Assembly (NCBI GenBank): GCA_029856045.1
Contig: JAHQWG010000028.1
Coordinates: forward strand, 204,547 to 268,546
Direction: 5' to 3'
DNA from: Promethearchaeia archaeon
GTDB lineage: Archaea > Asgardarchaeota > Lokiarchaeia > Sigyniarchaeales > SOKP01
DNA length: 64,000 nt
Shown: in pieces, positions 52,812 to 61,860 of the stretch
Layout of the letters: every line of letters starts with the position of its first letter
Numbering within the stretch: the first letter of the stretch is position 1
Notes under the pieces: model-generated
What the model was told of the DNA's origin: nothing
Database searches by the model: none
What the model saw: the letters and a program-made list of their open reading frames with translations, nothing else
Translations under genes and position numbers: made by a program

Positions 52812-53612
52812 ATGAGCCAAAAAAAGCCTTATATTGTAGCAGTTATAGGAAAAGGTGGTTCAGGAAAATCAGTATTTTGTGCTATTTCAATAATGATAAT
52901 TGCTAATATGAAAAAATTTAAATTATTTGCTGTTGATGCAGACCCAACTCATTCTCATTTATCTGATCTTCTTGATGTGAAAATTGATAAAAGTTTAGAA
53001 GCAATCAGGAAGGAAATTATTAAAACTGCAGCACAAGGAAGAGAATCTGGAAAAATAAAATTGGCAGAAGACATAGATTATAAAGTTTATAATGCAATCG
53101 TTGAAAATAAAGATTTCTCCTTATTAGCTGTAGGACTGCCCGAAGGTCCTGGTTGTTTTTGTCCAGCAAATAGTTTACTGAAAAAAGTAATATCTTCAAT
53201 ATCTTTGGATTTTGATATAGTTCTAATTGATTGTGAAGCCGGTTTGGAGCAAATAAGTAGAGAAGTAATCAGCAATGTGGACACAATAGTAATAATATCA
53301 GACATTTCAGTTAGGAGTATAGAAACAGCTAAAACCCTACTCCAAAACTCTAAAAAATTTACAAAATATAAACATATCGGGATTGTCGTTAATAGAGTTC
53401 GAGGAGATATATCTTATCTAAGAAAAAAAATTAAAGATATGAATTTACCTATTTTTGGAGAAATCCCTGAAGATGATAATGTTATAAAACTTGATATTGA
53501 AGGCAAATCTATAAGATATTTATCACAAGCCGCACCAATATATAAAAATATTGAAAAAATTATACAGAAAGTTTTAGGTTTCAGTGTATCATTAGAAGAT
53601 TTAAAGATATAA
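52812..53612 (+). CDS. cooC: CooC-type nickel-insertion ATPase (MinD/ParA family)
   Basis: 266 residues. Deviant Walker A GKGGSGKS (13-20, signature Lys14), VDADPTHSHLSDLL, then GPGCFCPAN with the CooC-type Cys115-x-Cys117 pair for metal binding at the dimer interface, and switch LIDCEAGLEQ. CooC loads nickel into carbon monoxide dehydrogenase. CODH/ACS structural genes are not in the window apart from the ACS-like gene just upstream. Confidence 0.9.
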   Translation: MSQKKPYIVAVIGKGGSGKSVFCAISIMIIANMKKFKLFAVDADPTHSHLSDLLDVKIDKSLEAIRKEIIKTAAQGRESGKIKLAEDIDYKVYNAIVENKDFSLLAVGLPEGPGCFCPANSLLKKVISSISLDFDIVLIDCEAGLEQISREVISNVDTIVIISDISVRSIETAKTLLQNSKKFTKYKHIGIVVNRVRGDISYLRKKIKDMNLPIFGEIPEDDNVIKLDIEGKSIRYLSQAAPIYKNIEKIIQKVLGFSVSLEDLKI

Positions 53613-53637
53613 TAAAAAAAAAATAAAAAGTTATATT

Positions 53638-55038
53638 TCAGACACTTACTTGTTTTTCTAATTTTTCTTTATGTAATTTATCAGATTCCAATTTTATCTG
53701 TTCATATTTTTCCTTATTAATTGGAAATCGACTCATTGATACGATTCCAATGCATAAGGCAATCGCTGGGAAAATAAATATCAAACTTCGAAGACCAAAA
53801 ATAGTAAAATCTGTAACTTCTTCAGGCTTAAAAACTGTCCAACCAACATTAGTAAAAACTATACTAATTGTAAGAAATATTAAAATTGTTGATAATTTTG
53901 TTATCAAGGCATTTATTCCGTAATAACCCCCTTCTCGTCTTATTCCCGTAGTTAATTCATCCTCATCAATGACCGTAGCTAAAACGAGATCCACATATAA
54001 TAAATCTCCTGCAAGACCTATTCCAACAATAAAAAACGCTATAAAGCCAGTAATAACATCAGAAATGAACATGAATGGAAGAAGTGTGATAATAAACGTA
54101 GCCATTGACATCATTAGACCTTTTTTTACTCCAACCTTAACAACTACCCAACGCCAAAAAAATACAAATATAGCTGCAGAAATAAATGTTACTCCTAATA
54201 AAAGACCTAATATTGTTGAATTTGTTTCCTTCAATACAAATTCACCATAGAGTGGAACAATGGTAGGAAGCATTCCTATAACATACCAATGTCCAAGATT
54301 TGCAATAATAAAAGTTCTAAATCCTTTGTTCTTTATTGAAGCTTTTAAAGATTTCAATAATGATGGAGCTGTTTTATAATCCTCAGAAAATTCAGTTCTT
54401 TCCCGTACACCAAATTTTATTAAGATAATTCCGCCTATTGCTATGCAAATGCACATAAAAATCCCTGCATAACTGTATTCGGTCAAATAAACAGGATTTG
54501 CTAATTCAGGAATGAAAAATGTTGGCATTATAAAAGCAAATATTAGACCAATAACCGTAAAAAGCTGCTTAATAGTATTAGCCTTTGCTCTATCACTTAA
54601 TTTTAAAAACATTTCAGGAAATAAAGATGCATAGTTTAAATCAAACATCGTATAGAAGAATTCCCATATGATTATTATAACTAAAAAATATGTGAATTTT
54701 GTAATATCAGTTGTAAGAACTGGAGTCCACAATAAAATCATTACTATACATAACGGGATAATGGCAGCAATAATATACGGTTTTCTTCTTCCCCATTTTG
54801 TTCTCGTGCGATCAGATAATGCACCCAATAGAGGATCATTAAATGCATTCCAAACAGACCAAATAATAAAACCAACCGTAATATAAATTACATCTAATCC
54901 AACTACAGCATAATAAAATGTAAAAATTAAGAATGTAAACATTTGAGAGGCAATTGTATCCGAGAATTGACCTACTCCATAGGTTGCTGCATTTCTTAAT
55001 GAAAATTGCTCTTCTATTTTTTTAGTTTCTTTACTCAT
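53638..55038 (-). CDS. GPH-family sugar:cation symporter (MFS superfamily)
   Basis: 466 residues, 12 predicted membrane helices. Signature of the glycoside-pentoside-hexuronide family: AATYGVGQFSDTIASQM, then WNAFNDPLLGALSDRTRTKWGRRKPYI (loop 2-3) and the middle loop VRERTEFSEDYKTAPSLLKSLKASIKNKGFRTFI. Probable import of a sugar or glycoside with Na+ or H+. The C-terminal tail is charged (EKYEQIKLESDKLHKEK). Convergent with cooC, 25 nt apart. Confidence 0.9.
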   Translation of the reverse strand: MSKETKKIEEQFSLRNAATYGVGQFSDTIASQMFTFLIFTFYYAVVGLDVIYITVGFIIWSVWNAFNDPLLGALSDRTRTKWGRRKPYIIAAIIPLCIVMILLWTPVLTTDITKFTYFLVIIIIWEFFYTMFDLNYASLFPEMFLKLSDRAKANTIKQLFTVIGLIFAFIMPTFFIPELANPVYLTEYSYAGIFMCICIAIGGIILIKFGVRERTEFSEDYKTAPSLLKSLKASIKNKGFRTFIIANLGHWYVIGMLPTIVPLYGEFVLKETNSTILGLLLGVTFISAAIFVFFWRWVVVKVGVKKGLMMSMATFIITLLPFMFISDVITGFIAFFIVGIGLAGDLLYVDLVLATVIDEDELTTGIRREGGYYGINALITKLSTILIFLTISIVFTNVGWTVFKPEEVTDFTIFGLRSLIFIFPAIALCIGIVSMSRFPINKEKYEQIKLESDKLHKEKLEKQVSV

Positions 55039-55184
55039 TTTTATTCATTTACTTTAAATTTGAATTTAATTATATTGAATAGATTTTCATCAACAAATTA
55101 TATAATATTTTAGTTTGGGAAATATAATTTATAGTTAAATAATTCCTCTAAATATTAAAAAGTATCAACAAACCGTTCAATTCT

Positions 55185-56168
55185 TCATTTTTTTAATGTG
55201 GTAATTGGACGGCTTTGTAATATGTATATTTTATCATTTTCTATTGCCCATTCAATATCTTGAGGTAAATTGAATGTATTTTCAATTTTTAATCCTAAAT
55301 TATGAAGTTGGCGAAGTTGTTTTTCGTTTATAGAGCAGACTGTCCTGGATTGTGGGTCTGTTTCTATCAAAATTGAATATGGACCTTCAGGATTCTTAAT
55401 CGATTTTTTCTCTTTTTTACCGATAATCTTCTTTATAATTTCGAATTGATTTTTTTTAATTATAATAGTATCTGGGATTATTAAATTATCAGCAATAGTA
55501 TCACCAAGCCCCCATGCGGAATTTATCAACATTTGGTTCGAATCATTATTTATTACATTAGCTGTAAAAAAAACTCCTGATATTTGTGAATTAACCATTT
55601 GTTGAACAATAACAGCCATATAAATATCAGACAATGAAATATTTAATCCTTTTTTCCGCATTTGAAGGATGTAAAGCATTGATCGAGGGGAAAATAATGA
55701 GAGCCAGCAATTTTTTAAAGATGCCATAATATCATAAATGTTATTATTATACAAATAGGTGTCAGCTTGTCCTGCAAAGGAAAACTTATTTGTATCTTCA
55801 ATTGTTGCTGAAGATCTAACTGCGAAAGAATTTTTACTCCCAATATTTTCTTTAATTTTATCGAATGCTACTCTGATTTCATCGATTATTTTTTTCGGAA
55901 TTTTTGATTTCAATATTAAATCTCTGATTTTTATTGAGTGTTGTAGAATTTCTTTAAAATGAAACTGTTTTGATAATAATTTCATCAATTCACTGCTGTA
56001 TTTAGATTCTTCAAGGAATTTTCTATAAGATTTTGTATTGATAATGAATCCGGGAGGGATCATTACTCCTATTTCTATTAATTTGATTAAATTGGATCCT
56101 TTACCTCCCAATAAATCAGTATTAGGTGTTACTTCTGAAAAAAATACAACGTATTCCGAAAGTTTCAT
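55185..56168 (-). CDS. Stand-alone PEP synthase/PPDK N-terminal (nucleotide-binding) domain protein
   Basis: 327 residues, exactly the length of the ATP-binding domain of PEP synthase. Motifs: LLGGKGSNLIKLIEIGVMIPPGFII, SFAVRSSATIEDTNKFSFAGQ, VQQMVNSQISGVFFTAN, SAWGLGDTIADNLIIPD and the end DIEWAIENDKIYILQSRPIT. The swivel (His) and PEP/pyruvate-binding domains are missing from this chain, but a swivel domain is encoded 270 nt away on the other strand. Such split arrangements occur in phenylphosphate synthase and related phosphotransferases. The substrate phosphorylated here is unknown. Confidence 0.88.
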   Translation of the reverse strand: MKLSEYVVFFSEVTPNTDLLGGKGSNLIKLIEIGVMIPPGFIINTKSYRKFLEESKYSSELMKLLSKQFHFKEILQHSIKIRDLILKSKIPKKIIDEIRVAFDKIKENIGSKNSFAVRSSATIEDTNKFSFAGQADTYLYNNNIYDIMASLKNCWLSLFSPRSMLYILQMRKKGLNISLSDIYMAVIVQQMVNSQISGVFFTANVINNDSNQMLINSAWGLGDTIADNLIIPDTIIIKKNQFEIIKKIIGKKEKKSIKNPEGPYSILIETDPQSRTVCSINEKQLRQLHNLGLKIENTFNLPQDIEWAIENDKIYILQSRPITTLKK

Positions 56169-56438
56169 AGATATTCTTTGAAATAGTAATAAATAAAATA
56201 TATTTAATTAAATATTAAAAATTTTTATCATTTTAAAATAACTCCTTTATTATTTTTATTTAATTTAATAAAAATAGCAAACCCAAGTTTCCTAATTTGT
56301 TAATTTTTTAATTTTTAAGATATCATATAGCATATTTTTATTTGAATCTTTTAAAAAATAAAGTATTTATTAGATATTAAAAATAAAATTATAAACTGAT
56401 ATTTTTTCAAAATAATATTTTTAGTATAGTTGATTTAG

Positions 56439-56795
56439 ATGAAGAAAATTGGGGAAGGATTATCTTGTTCGTCCAATTCAGAAGTTGAAGGAGAATTAGT
56501 GTATATTCAATCCGTTCAGGACGTAATAAATTTATTTGATGATGCCAATGGGAAAATATGTATAGTTGAGGATTCTGGTACTACTACTCTTGGTCCAATT
56601 TTATCAGAATTAACAGGAGTATTATGCCCACTCGGTTCTGCAGGCTCACATCTCGCCATAGTTTCAAGAGAATTCGAAATACCTTGTATAATGAGTGTAG
56701 AATTTTTAATAGACGATTTATCCTCACTGACTGGGAAAAAGGGAAAAATAGTTACGGAAAGTGAAGACAAGGGGATTATTTATTTACTTGAGTAA
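56439..56795 (+). CDS. Stand-alone PEP-utilising mobile (phosphohistidine swivel) domain protein
   Basis: 118 residues: NGKICIVEDSGTTTLGPILSELTGVLCPLGSAGSHLAIVSREFEIPCIM, the swivel domain with His71 as the phospho-acceptor (canonical TSHAAIVARELGIP). The usual GG-x-TSH is here SAGSH. It would be phosphorylated by the ATP-grasp protein at 55185-56168 and donate phosphate to a third component. Followed after 102 nt by an unrecognised 454-residue protein on the same strand. Confidence 0.85.
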   Translation: MKKIGEGLSCSSNSEVEGELVYIQSVQDVINLFDDANGKICIVEDSGTTTLGPILSELTGVLCPLGSAGSHLAIVSREFEIPCIMSVEFLIDDLSSLTGKKGKIVTESEDKGIIYLLE

Positions 56796-56897
56796 TTAAT
56801 AAAATTATTTTCCATTTAAATTTAAAAATATTATATTTAGAAAATGAGTTTAAGTAATTAAAATCTTAAAAATATCAAATTATAAGGTGTTGTTTAT

Positions 56898-58262
56898 ATG
56901 TTAGGTGATATTAGCGACCAAGAAGCAAATGAACTAATCGCGTTGATTTCTAAGGGCGTTGTAGAAAATATTCTAAAGCGAGGAATGGTTGAAAGTAAAA
57001 TATTTCCGGTATCGCATTACATTGGCGTTGCTTGTTATATTTTATACGATCAATCTTATCAATATAATATCTTAAAAGAAGTTGCAAGTAAGATATCGCC
57101 TGAGGAAATCGCCAGAAGATCGAAATCCTTGGGCTCATATTTAAACCAATTGGCTTTTTATTCTACGTGTATGTTGTATTTGCATGGTCGAGCTCAAGTT
57201 ATTTATGATAACCTCAATAAAAAAAAAGCTGGCGAAACTAATATCGTTGTTGAGCCTGAAACGAAGAAAAAAGAAACAAAATTCATTCTTGACTTTTGGA
57301 AAAGATTGAGTCCCAATTATCTCAATGACGAGACACTAATATTGAAAAATAAAAAAATTACGTGCCTTTCCGACGATTATATTGAAAAATTAAAAGATAA
57401 TATGATCCCTATAAATAATAATAAAGAGATAACCAAGCGTTTAAAGCAAACCATCGCCCATTTAACCAACTATAGTTTCCTTTCCCGAGCCGAGTGTAGA
57501 ATGAGCATATCTGAGCATGGACCATATTATTTTAAAGACAACACTGAACCTTTAATATTCAAAGAATTCCTAGAACTACATACTGGGGATGTAATGTTTG
57601 GAATAGATATGACTGGAAATATGCCATATAAAATCACCAAGATTGCGCCGTTTTCAAATGTGATATTTGGAATGACGCTGAAAGATATGAAAAAAATCGA
57701 GTTTAATGATTGGAGCACTTTATTTGCCGATCCAACCGATTTTTCTTCAAACATAACATCAATAGGGATTTGGACAAGAGAATTATCGCACCCAAAAGAT
57801 CTTAGATATCCTGATAATTTAGGTGAATTAAAACCCCTCTCGCTTAATATCTTAGAGGAACTGTCGAAATTTGCAAAAAGTGCCATGAAAGAATTATATA
57901 TTGATATATCGAAATGGAACTCTACTAAAAAATTGCTTTTTGGGAGTAACCTTTATATTAATAGCCTCTTAAGTATGTGTGCCCAATACGCAGGTATAGA
58001 AGATAATTTTAACTGGAATTGGGCTTTTGACTATGCATCGGGTAAACCACTTAAAACTGACTTAATAGACAAAGATAGAATAAAGTTTTACATTGATAAA
58101 TTAGGGAAAAAAATAAAGTCTAACCTAGATGAAACACAAGTAGAGAAATTGTACATTACAGCTTTAGAAAAATACGAAGGGGTACATCCCAATCTTACGC
58201 GAATGTTTAGGAGTAGAAAAGCCCAAAAAATAGACCCGTTTTATTATAATTTACAAGATTAA
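56898..58262 (+). CDS. Unknown 454-residue protein next to the split PEP-synthase-like genes
   Basis: Family not recognised. The N-terminal about 110 residues are helical (DISDQEANELIALISKGVVEN ... AFYSTCMLYLHGRAQVIYDN), then a Lys/Glu linker, and a mainly alpha/beta or all-alpha body with several conserved-looking patches: HLTNYSFLSRAECRMSISEHGPYYF, HTGDVMFGIDMTGNMPY, WNWAFDYASGKP. No P-loop, membrane helix or signal peptide. Codon use is like that of the neighbours. Its place beside the swivel-domain gene makes it a candidate substrate-binding subunit of the split phosphotransferase, which is inference only. Confidence 0.7.
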   Translation: MLGDISDQEANELIALISKGVVENILKRGMVESKIFPVSHYIGVACYILYDQSYQYNILKEVASKISPEEIARRSKSLGSYLNQLAFYSTCMLYLHGRAQVIYDNLNKKKAGETNIVVEPETKKKETKFILDFWKRLSPNYLNDETLILKNKKITCLSDDYIEKLKDNMIPINNNKEITKRLKQTIAHLTNYSFLSRAECRMSISEHGPYYFKDNTEPLIFKEFLELHTGDVMFGIDMTGNMPYKITKIAPFSNVIFGMTLKDMKKIEFNDWSTLFADPTDFSSNITSIGIWTRELSHPKDLRYPDNLGELKPLSLNILEELSKFAKSAMKELYIDISKWNSTKKLLFGSNLYINSLLSMCAQYAGIEDNFNWNWAFDYASGKPLKTDLIDKDRIKFYIDKLGKKIKSNLDETQVEKLYITALEKYEGVHPNLTRMFRSRKAQKIDPFYYNLQD

Positions 58263-58328
58263 TTGTCAATTGTAGATTCAATAATAATAAAAAGTAAAAT
58301 AAAATAGTTCAAACTTCAGTTCTTAGTA

Positions 58329-59315
58329 TTAATCCCGCGTTGTGGATAAATACTCCGAAATGCCATCACCTTCTTTTCCATTGCACGTGAATATTGCTAC
58401 TTGCTCGTAAATTTCAGTTAATCCTTTCTCAGATGGAAGAGGTAAATATTGCGAAAATATTGTTTTTGATTCTATGGTTCTTTTCTTTCCATTTTCATCC
58501 GTTAAGATAAATGTTGATGAAACAGGTGTTTTTTCGTTTTCTTTCGTTTTTGTGGTCACTTCTATGTTTTCTATTCTAATATTATCAGCGCCTTTAGAAT
58601 AAATTATTCCATCTTGTTTTACTTCACCAAGGGCTTCAGCTTTATAAAAATTAATTGTCTCATCTTCAAACTGGGCAGAAACCCAATTCCATGCATCAAT
58701 TCCAGCCCAATCCCTAATACCCCAGCTGTGATCACGATGACCGAGACCCTTAATGTTTCTTGTTTCAATTATCTCCCCATTTTTCTTCAGATCTAAAGTA
58801 CCTGTAGCTATCATAGGTTGCTCATAATGCATCTGAGCAAATACTTGATCTGTCTTAATTTGATCCTTCTTAAGAAAAGCTAAGGGATCTTCACCCTCAG
58901 CTGAATTAAATATTGGAAACCTTCCCTCAAATTTAATATCTAAATTAACTCTACTATTTTTAAATTTAATTCTCCATTGTTTCATTGGTTTGATGCAATA
59001 ATACTTAACTTTCGCATCGAATTCCCAATTATCAGGCATTTTTTCAAGGGGAATTTCCTTAAAATAGGTTTTCGTCTTACCATCAATTACTAATAATAAT
59101 AAAATTAGAGATTTCTTTTTATCCATGTGGTAGGATAATCTAGTAATAAGAAAAACCCTATTTGGTCGATCAATAAAATTAAAGTACCAACTCTCGTTGT
59201 GGAATGGTGGGAATTTTCCCCAATCATGTCTATATTCATCCTTTTCGGATAATTCAAAACCTATATTAACTTGTTTTTTGAGTTTTTTCTCTTTTGTCAT
59301 AATATTCCCATTCAA
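58329..59315 (-). CDS. DUF7065-like protein with GLGHRDHSWG motif
   Basis: 328 residues. The only strong landmark is GLGHRDHSWGIRDW (191-204), which is the signature of a beta-rich (lipocalin/CrtC-like) family annotated as DUF7064/DUF7065 and common in aromatic or lipid metabolism contexts. Two acidic/aromatic strands precede it (AQMHYEQPMIATGTLDL). No signal peptide, no membrane helix. An internal Met at residue 6 is an alternative start. It follows the 2-hydroxyacyl-CoA dehydratase-like operon after 105 nt and may be its last gene. Reaction unknown. Confidence 0.65.
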   Translation of the reverse strand: MNGNIMTKEKKLKKQVNIGFELSEKDEYRHDWGKFPPFHNESWYFNFIDRPNRVFLITRLSYHMDKKKSLILLLLVIDGKTKTYFKEIPLEKMPDNWEFDAKVKYYCIKPMKQWRIKFKNSRVNLDIKFEGRFPIFNSAEGEDPLAFLKKDQIKTDQVFAQMHYEQPMIATGTLDLKKNGEIIETRNIKGLGHRDHSWGIRDWAGIDAWNWVSAQFEDETINFYKAEALGEVKQDGIIYSKGADNIRIENIEVTTKTKENEKTPVSSTFILTDENGKKRTIESKTIFSQYLPLPSEKGLTEIYEQVAIFTCNGKEGDGISEYLSTTRD

Positions 59316-59420
59316 AAATTTTGTCCTAATAAAAATTAATAATAAATATCTAAAATTATTTAAAAATCTTCTTTACTCGATCTTCCATTTTTGTCCTGCC
59401 AACCATTTCTTTAACTACTT

Positions 59421-60683
59421 TTATAATAATGTTTTTGTAAACATTCTAATCTTATCCTTCACAGTTTTAATAGAGGCAAAGCGCTTGTCACCGACATCTA
59501 TATCTATAATTAATAAAGGTATTCCTAATTCATCTCGCAAGGCTTCCCTAAGAATTTGGGGTAAAGCTCCGAACTGTTTGCAACCTAAATGAGAAGTAAA
59601 TATCCCACAATCAGCTTTAAATTCTTTTGTAATATTTATAAATTCTGGAATGAAATCATCATAAAAACCAACAGATTGCTTAATCATTGGAAAATTCATT
59701 GCTTTTCGTGCCATATCTTTAAACATTTTATCTTCCGAACTTGTATCTACAGGATTATATAAATTGTAAGTAAAAACATCTAATAAAACTGACATCCCAA
59801 TTTCTCTATCCAACCATTCACATAAAGCTAAATCAAAGAATATGGTCATATTAGGCCAGATTGAACGAATTTGTTCTTCTATGGGACTTTCTTTCTTTTT
59901 ATATCTTTTTTTTGCTAGATCTAGCACATTTTCATAAAGATCTAATTTCTCTGGACGTCCTGCCATAAATACTGCAGCAGCAGCAGATATTGGGTTTATC
60001 ATACTCTCAAGTGGGCAAGGAACAGCTTTTTTTAATTCATATAATTCTAATTCAAGTTTTATTGATTGATTTTCAATTTCTAAAGATTTCTTCAGTTTAT
60101 CGAAATCTGGTTCTTGACCAATTATTTTGCCAATTTCACTTAATCCTATTTTGATTTGCTCAGCAAAAAATTCATAACTTTTCTCTTCTTGGATAAAGGG
60201 CATGTCTGTAATAACTAAAGGAATATCTTTATATTTAAAGAAAGGGTATGAGGCATATGTATTATCGCAGGGAGCAGTTGGAGTGGTTATTACATCAAAT
60301 TTAAATAGATCATCCAATACCATACCCATTACTCCCTTCTGGGAAGAACATGTATGGTAGGGGTGTCCCCAGTTAGTAATTAAGTCATAATATTTTTCTG
60401 AACCGTTAGGAAGTAATGCCGCCAATAGATATGATGTTCCTTCAATACAAATAGGAACACAATCAAAACAATGTAAAAATTCTGCTGGACATGCAAAATG
60501 ATAACCGATTATTGGCAATCCTTCTTCTGCTTTTTGAATATAGTCAATTAAGCATTTTTCTAAATTTTTTAATCCCATTTTTAAAACTTGCATTTCATGT
60601 TCTGGAACAATTCTCCATACTAACTCATATGAATTTGAAACAACTTCTAACAACATTTTATAAGGGATAACTTTTTCTTTCAT
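59421..60683 (-). CDS. 2-hydroxyacyl-CoA dehydratase / benzoyl-CoA reductase-type subunit (HgdB/BcrB-like)
   Basis: 420 residues of the HGD-D/BcrC family: PIIGYHFACPAEFLHCFDCVPIC (region of cluster Cys), THTCSSQKGVMGM preceded by GHPY, TAPCDNTYASYPFFKY, SIWPNMTIFFDLALCEWLDREIGMSVLLDVFTYN, and SHLGCKQFGALPQIL near the end. These enzymes use a 4Fe-4S cluster and ATP-driven one-electron reduction to dehydrate 2-hydroxyacyl-CoA or to reduce benzoyl-CoA. No activator ATPase (HgdC/BadF type) is encoded in the window. Partner subunit is the next gene upstream, 28 nt away. Confidence 0.85.
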   Translation of the reverse strand: MKEKVIPYKMLLEVVSNSYELVWRIVPEHEMQVLKMGLKNLEKCLIDYIQKAEEGLPIIGYHFACPAEFLHCFDCVPICIEGTSYLLAALLPNGSEKYYDLITNWGHPYHTCSSQKGVMGMVLDDLFKFDVITTPTAPCDNTYASYPFFKYKDIPLVITDMPFIQEEKSYEFFAEQIKIGLSEIGKIIGQEPDFDKLKKSLEIENQSIKLELELYELKKAVPCPLESMINPISAAAAVFMAGRPEKLDLYENVLDLAKKRYKKKESPIEEQIRSIWPNMTIFFDLALCEWLDREIGMSVLLDVFTYNLYNPVDTSSEDKMFKDMARKAMNFPMIKQSVGFYDDFIPEFINITKEFKADCGIFTSHLGCKQFGALPQILREALRDELGIPLLIIDIDVGDKRFASIKTVKDKIRMFTKTLL

Positions 60684-60711
60684 TTTTTATATCCTAATTA
60701 TGTTTTTACTA

Positions 60712-61860
60712 TTATTTTATCATTTCCAAAAAAGCTTCAATACGAGTTTGGAGTCGTGTTGTATCGGTTTGTACATATTCCCTATCAATATTTAATACTG
60801 GAATTTCTAACTCTTTTAGTTCATGCTCGAACAACATATTGTCACATCCATGAAGATCACAATTATTTATTCTTTGGAGTATGACACCATCAATTTTTGC
60901 TGTTTTAATCTCATCTTTTAAAAATTTTAATCTTCGCTCGTGATCATCCATCATGCGTGGACAGGATAATTTATGATACACACGTTTTGAAATTTGTTCT
61001 AAGGGATTACTTCCAATTTGTACATCATCTAAAAAATTACGGGTTCCAAAACACAAAAAATCTGACACAATTAACGCTCCAGAATTCTCAATCAAATTAA
61101 TAAACTTTAAATCATCTATAATGCTTCCAACTAACATAATTCTTTTTCGGAGATCTTTTATCCCTTCACTTTCTTTTAACTTATAATTAATTCGATATAA
61201 TTCTTGATTAGTAATACTTTTAGGAATAGAACTATTTGCAACTGAAATCTGTAATGCTTCAGCACCAGAAAGTTTTGGGTTTTCTAAAATTCGTAGTCTA
61301 TGAATCTCTCTTAATAGTGTACGATTTTCATTATGAACCTTAATTGAATTTTCAAGGTTATTATCAGTTATATCTATATTATAGACTGTTTCTAATTCTT
61401 CCTTTAATTCTACAATTTCTTGCCAATACCAATTAAATCCTTCTTCTGATATAATATGTGGTACAGAAAAATAAAACCTCGGAACTTTCTTTTTAAAGCC
61501 CTCTCGATTAAAAACTTTCATATTAAAAATTTCAAACATCCTACGACTATGGTCACAGCTGTTACATATAAGGTATCCATCAAAAAAATCAAAACCACCT
61601 CGTAACGCTAAATCGAGTGATGCTCTTACAAAACTACAAGTGAATCTCACCATATATATATCTCCAAGTTCAGTTTTATCATTTCCAGTTGCCCGTATTC
61701 TAAAAGGTAATAAATTAGCTGCATACAATAATTCTTCAGGGATGTAAGTGCAATAATAACCAATAACTTTTTTTTTACTTGCTTGCCATTCTTTAATGTA
61801 TTGATTATTAATCGAATTAGAAATATTCAGAAATGGGTCATTTTGTAGACTCATCTTCAT
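60712..61860 (-). CDS. 2-hydroxyacyl-CoA dehydratase / benzoyl-CoA reductase-type subunit (BcrC/BzdN-like)
   Basis: 382 residues, second HGD-D family subunit: KKVIGYYCTYIPEELLYAANLLPFRIRATG, RFTCSFVRASLDLALRGGFDFFDGYLICNSCDHSRRMFEI, and INNCDLHGCDNMLFEHELKELEIPVLNIDREY at the end. The cluster-ligand cysteines (CS, NSCD, CDLHGC) are present. The ATG overlaps the stop of the SCP2-like gene by 4 nt (ATGA), a coupled pair, and the other subunit follows 28 nt downstream. The substrate (2-hydroxyacyl-CoA or aromatic acyl-CoA) cannot be decided; absence of other benzoyl-CoA genes favours a dehydratase-like use. Confidence 0.85.
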   Translation of the reverse strand: MKMSLQNDPFLNISNSINNQYIKEWQASKKKVIGYYCTYIPEELLYAANLLPFRIRATGNDKTELGDIYMVRFTCSFVRASLDLALRGGFDFFDGYLICNSCDHSRRMFEIFNMKVFNREGFKKKVPRFYFSVPHIISEEGFNWYWQEIVELKEELETVYNIDITDNNLENSIKVHNENRTLLREIHRLRILENPKLSGAEALQISVANSSIPKSITNQELYRINYKLKESEGIKDLRKRIMLVGSIIDDLKFINLIENSGALIVSDFLCFGTRNFLDDVQIGSNPLEQISKRVYHKLSCPRMMDDHERRLKFLKDEIKTAKIDGVILQRINNCDLHGCDNMLFEHELKELEIPVLNIDREYVQTDTTRLQTRIEAFLEMIK

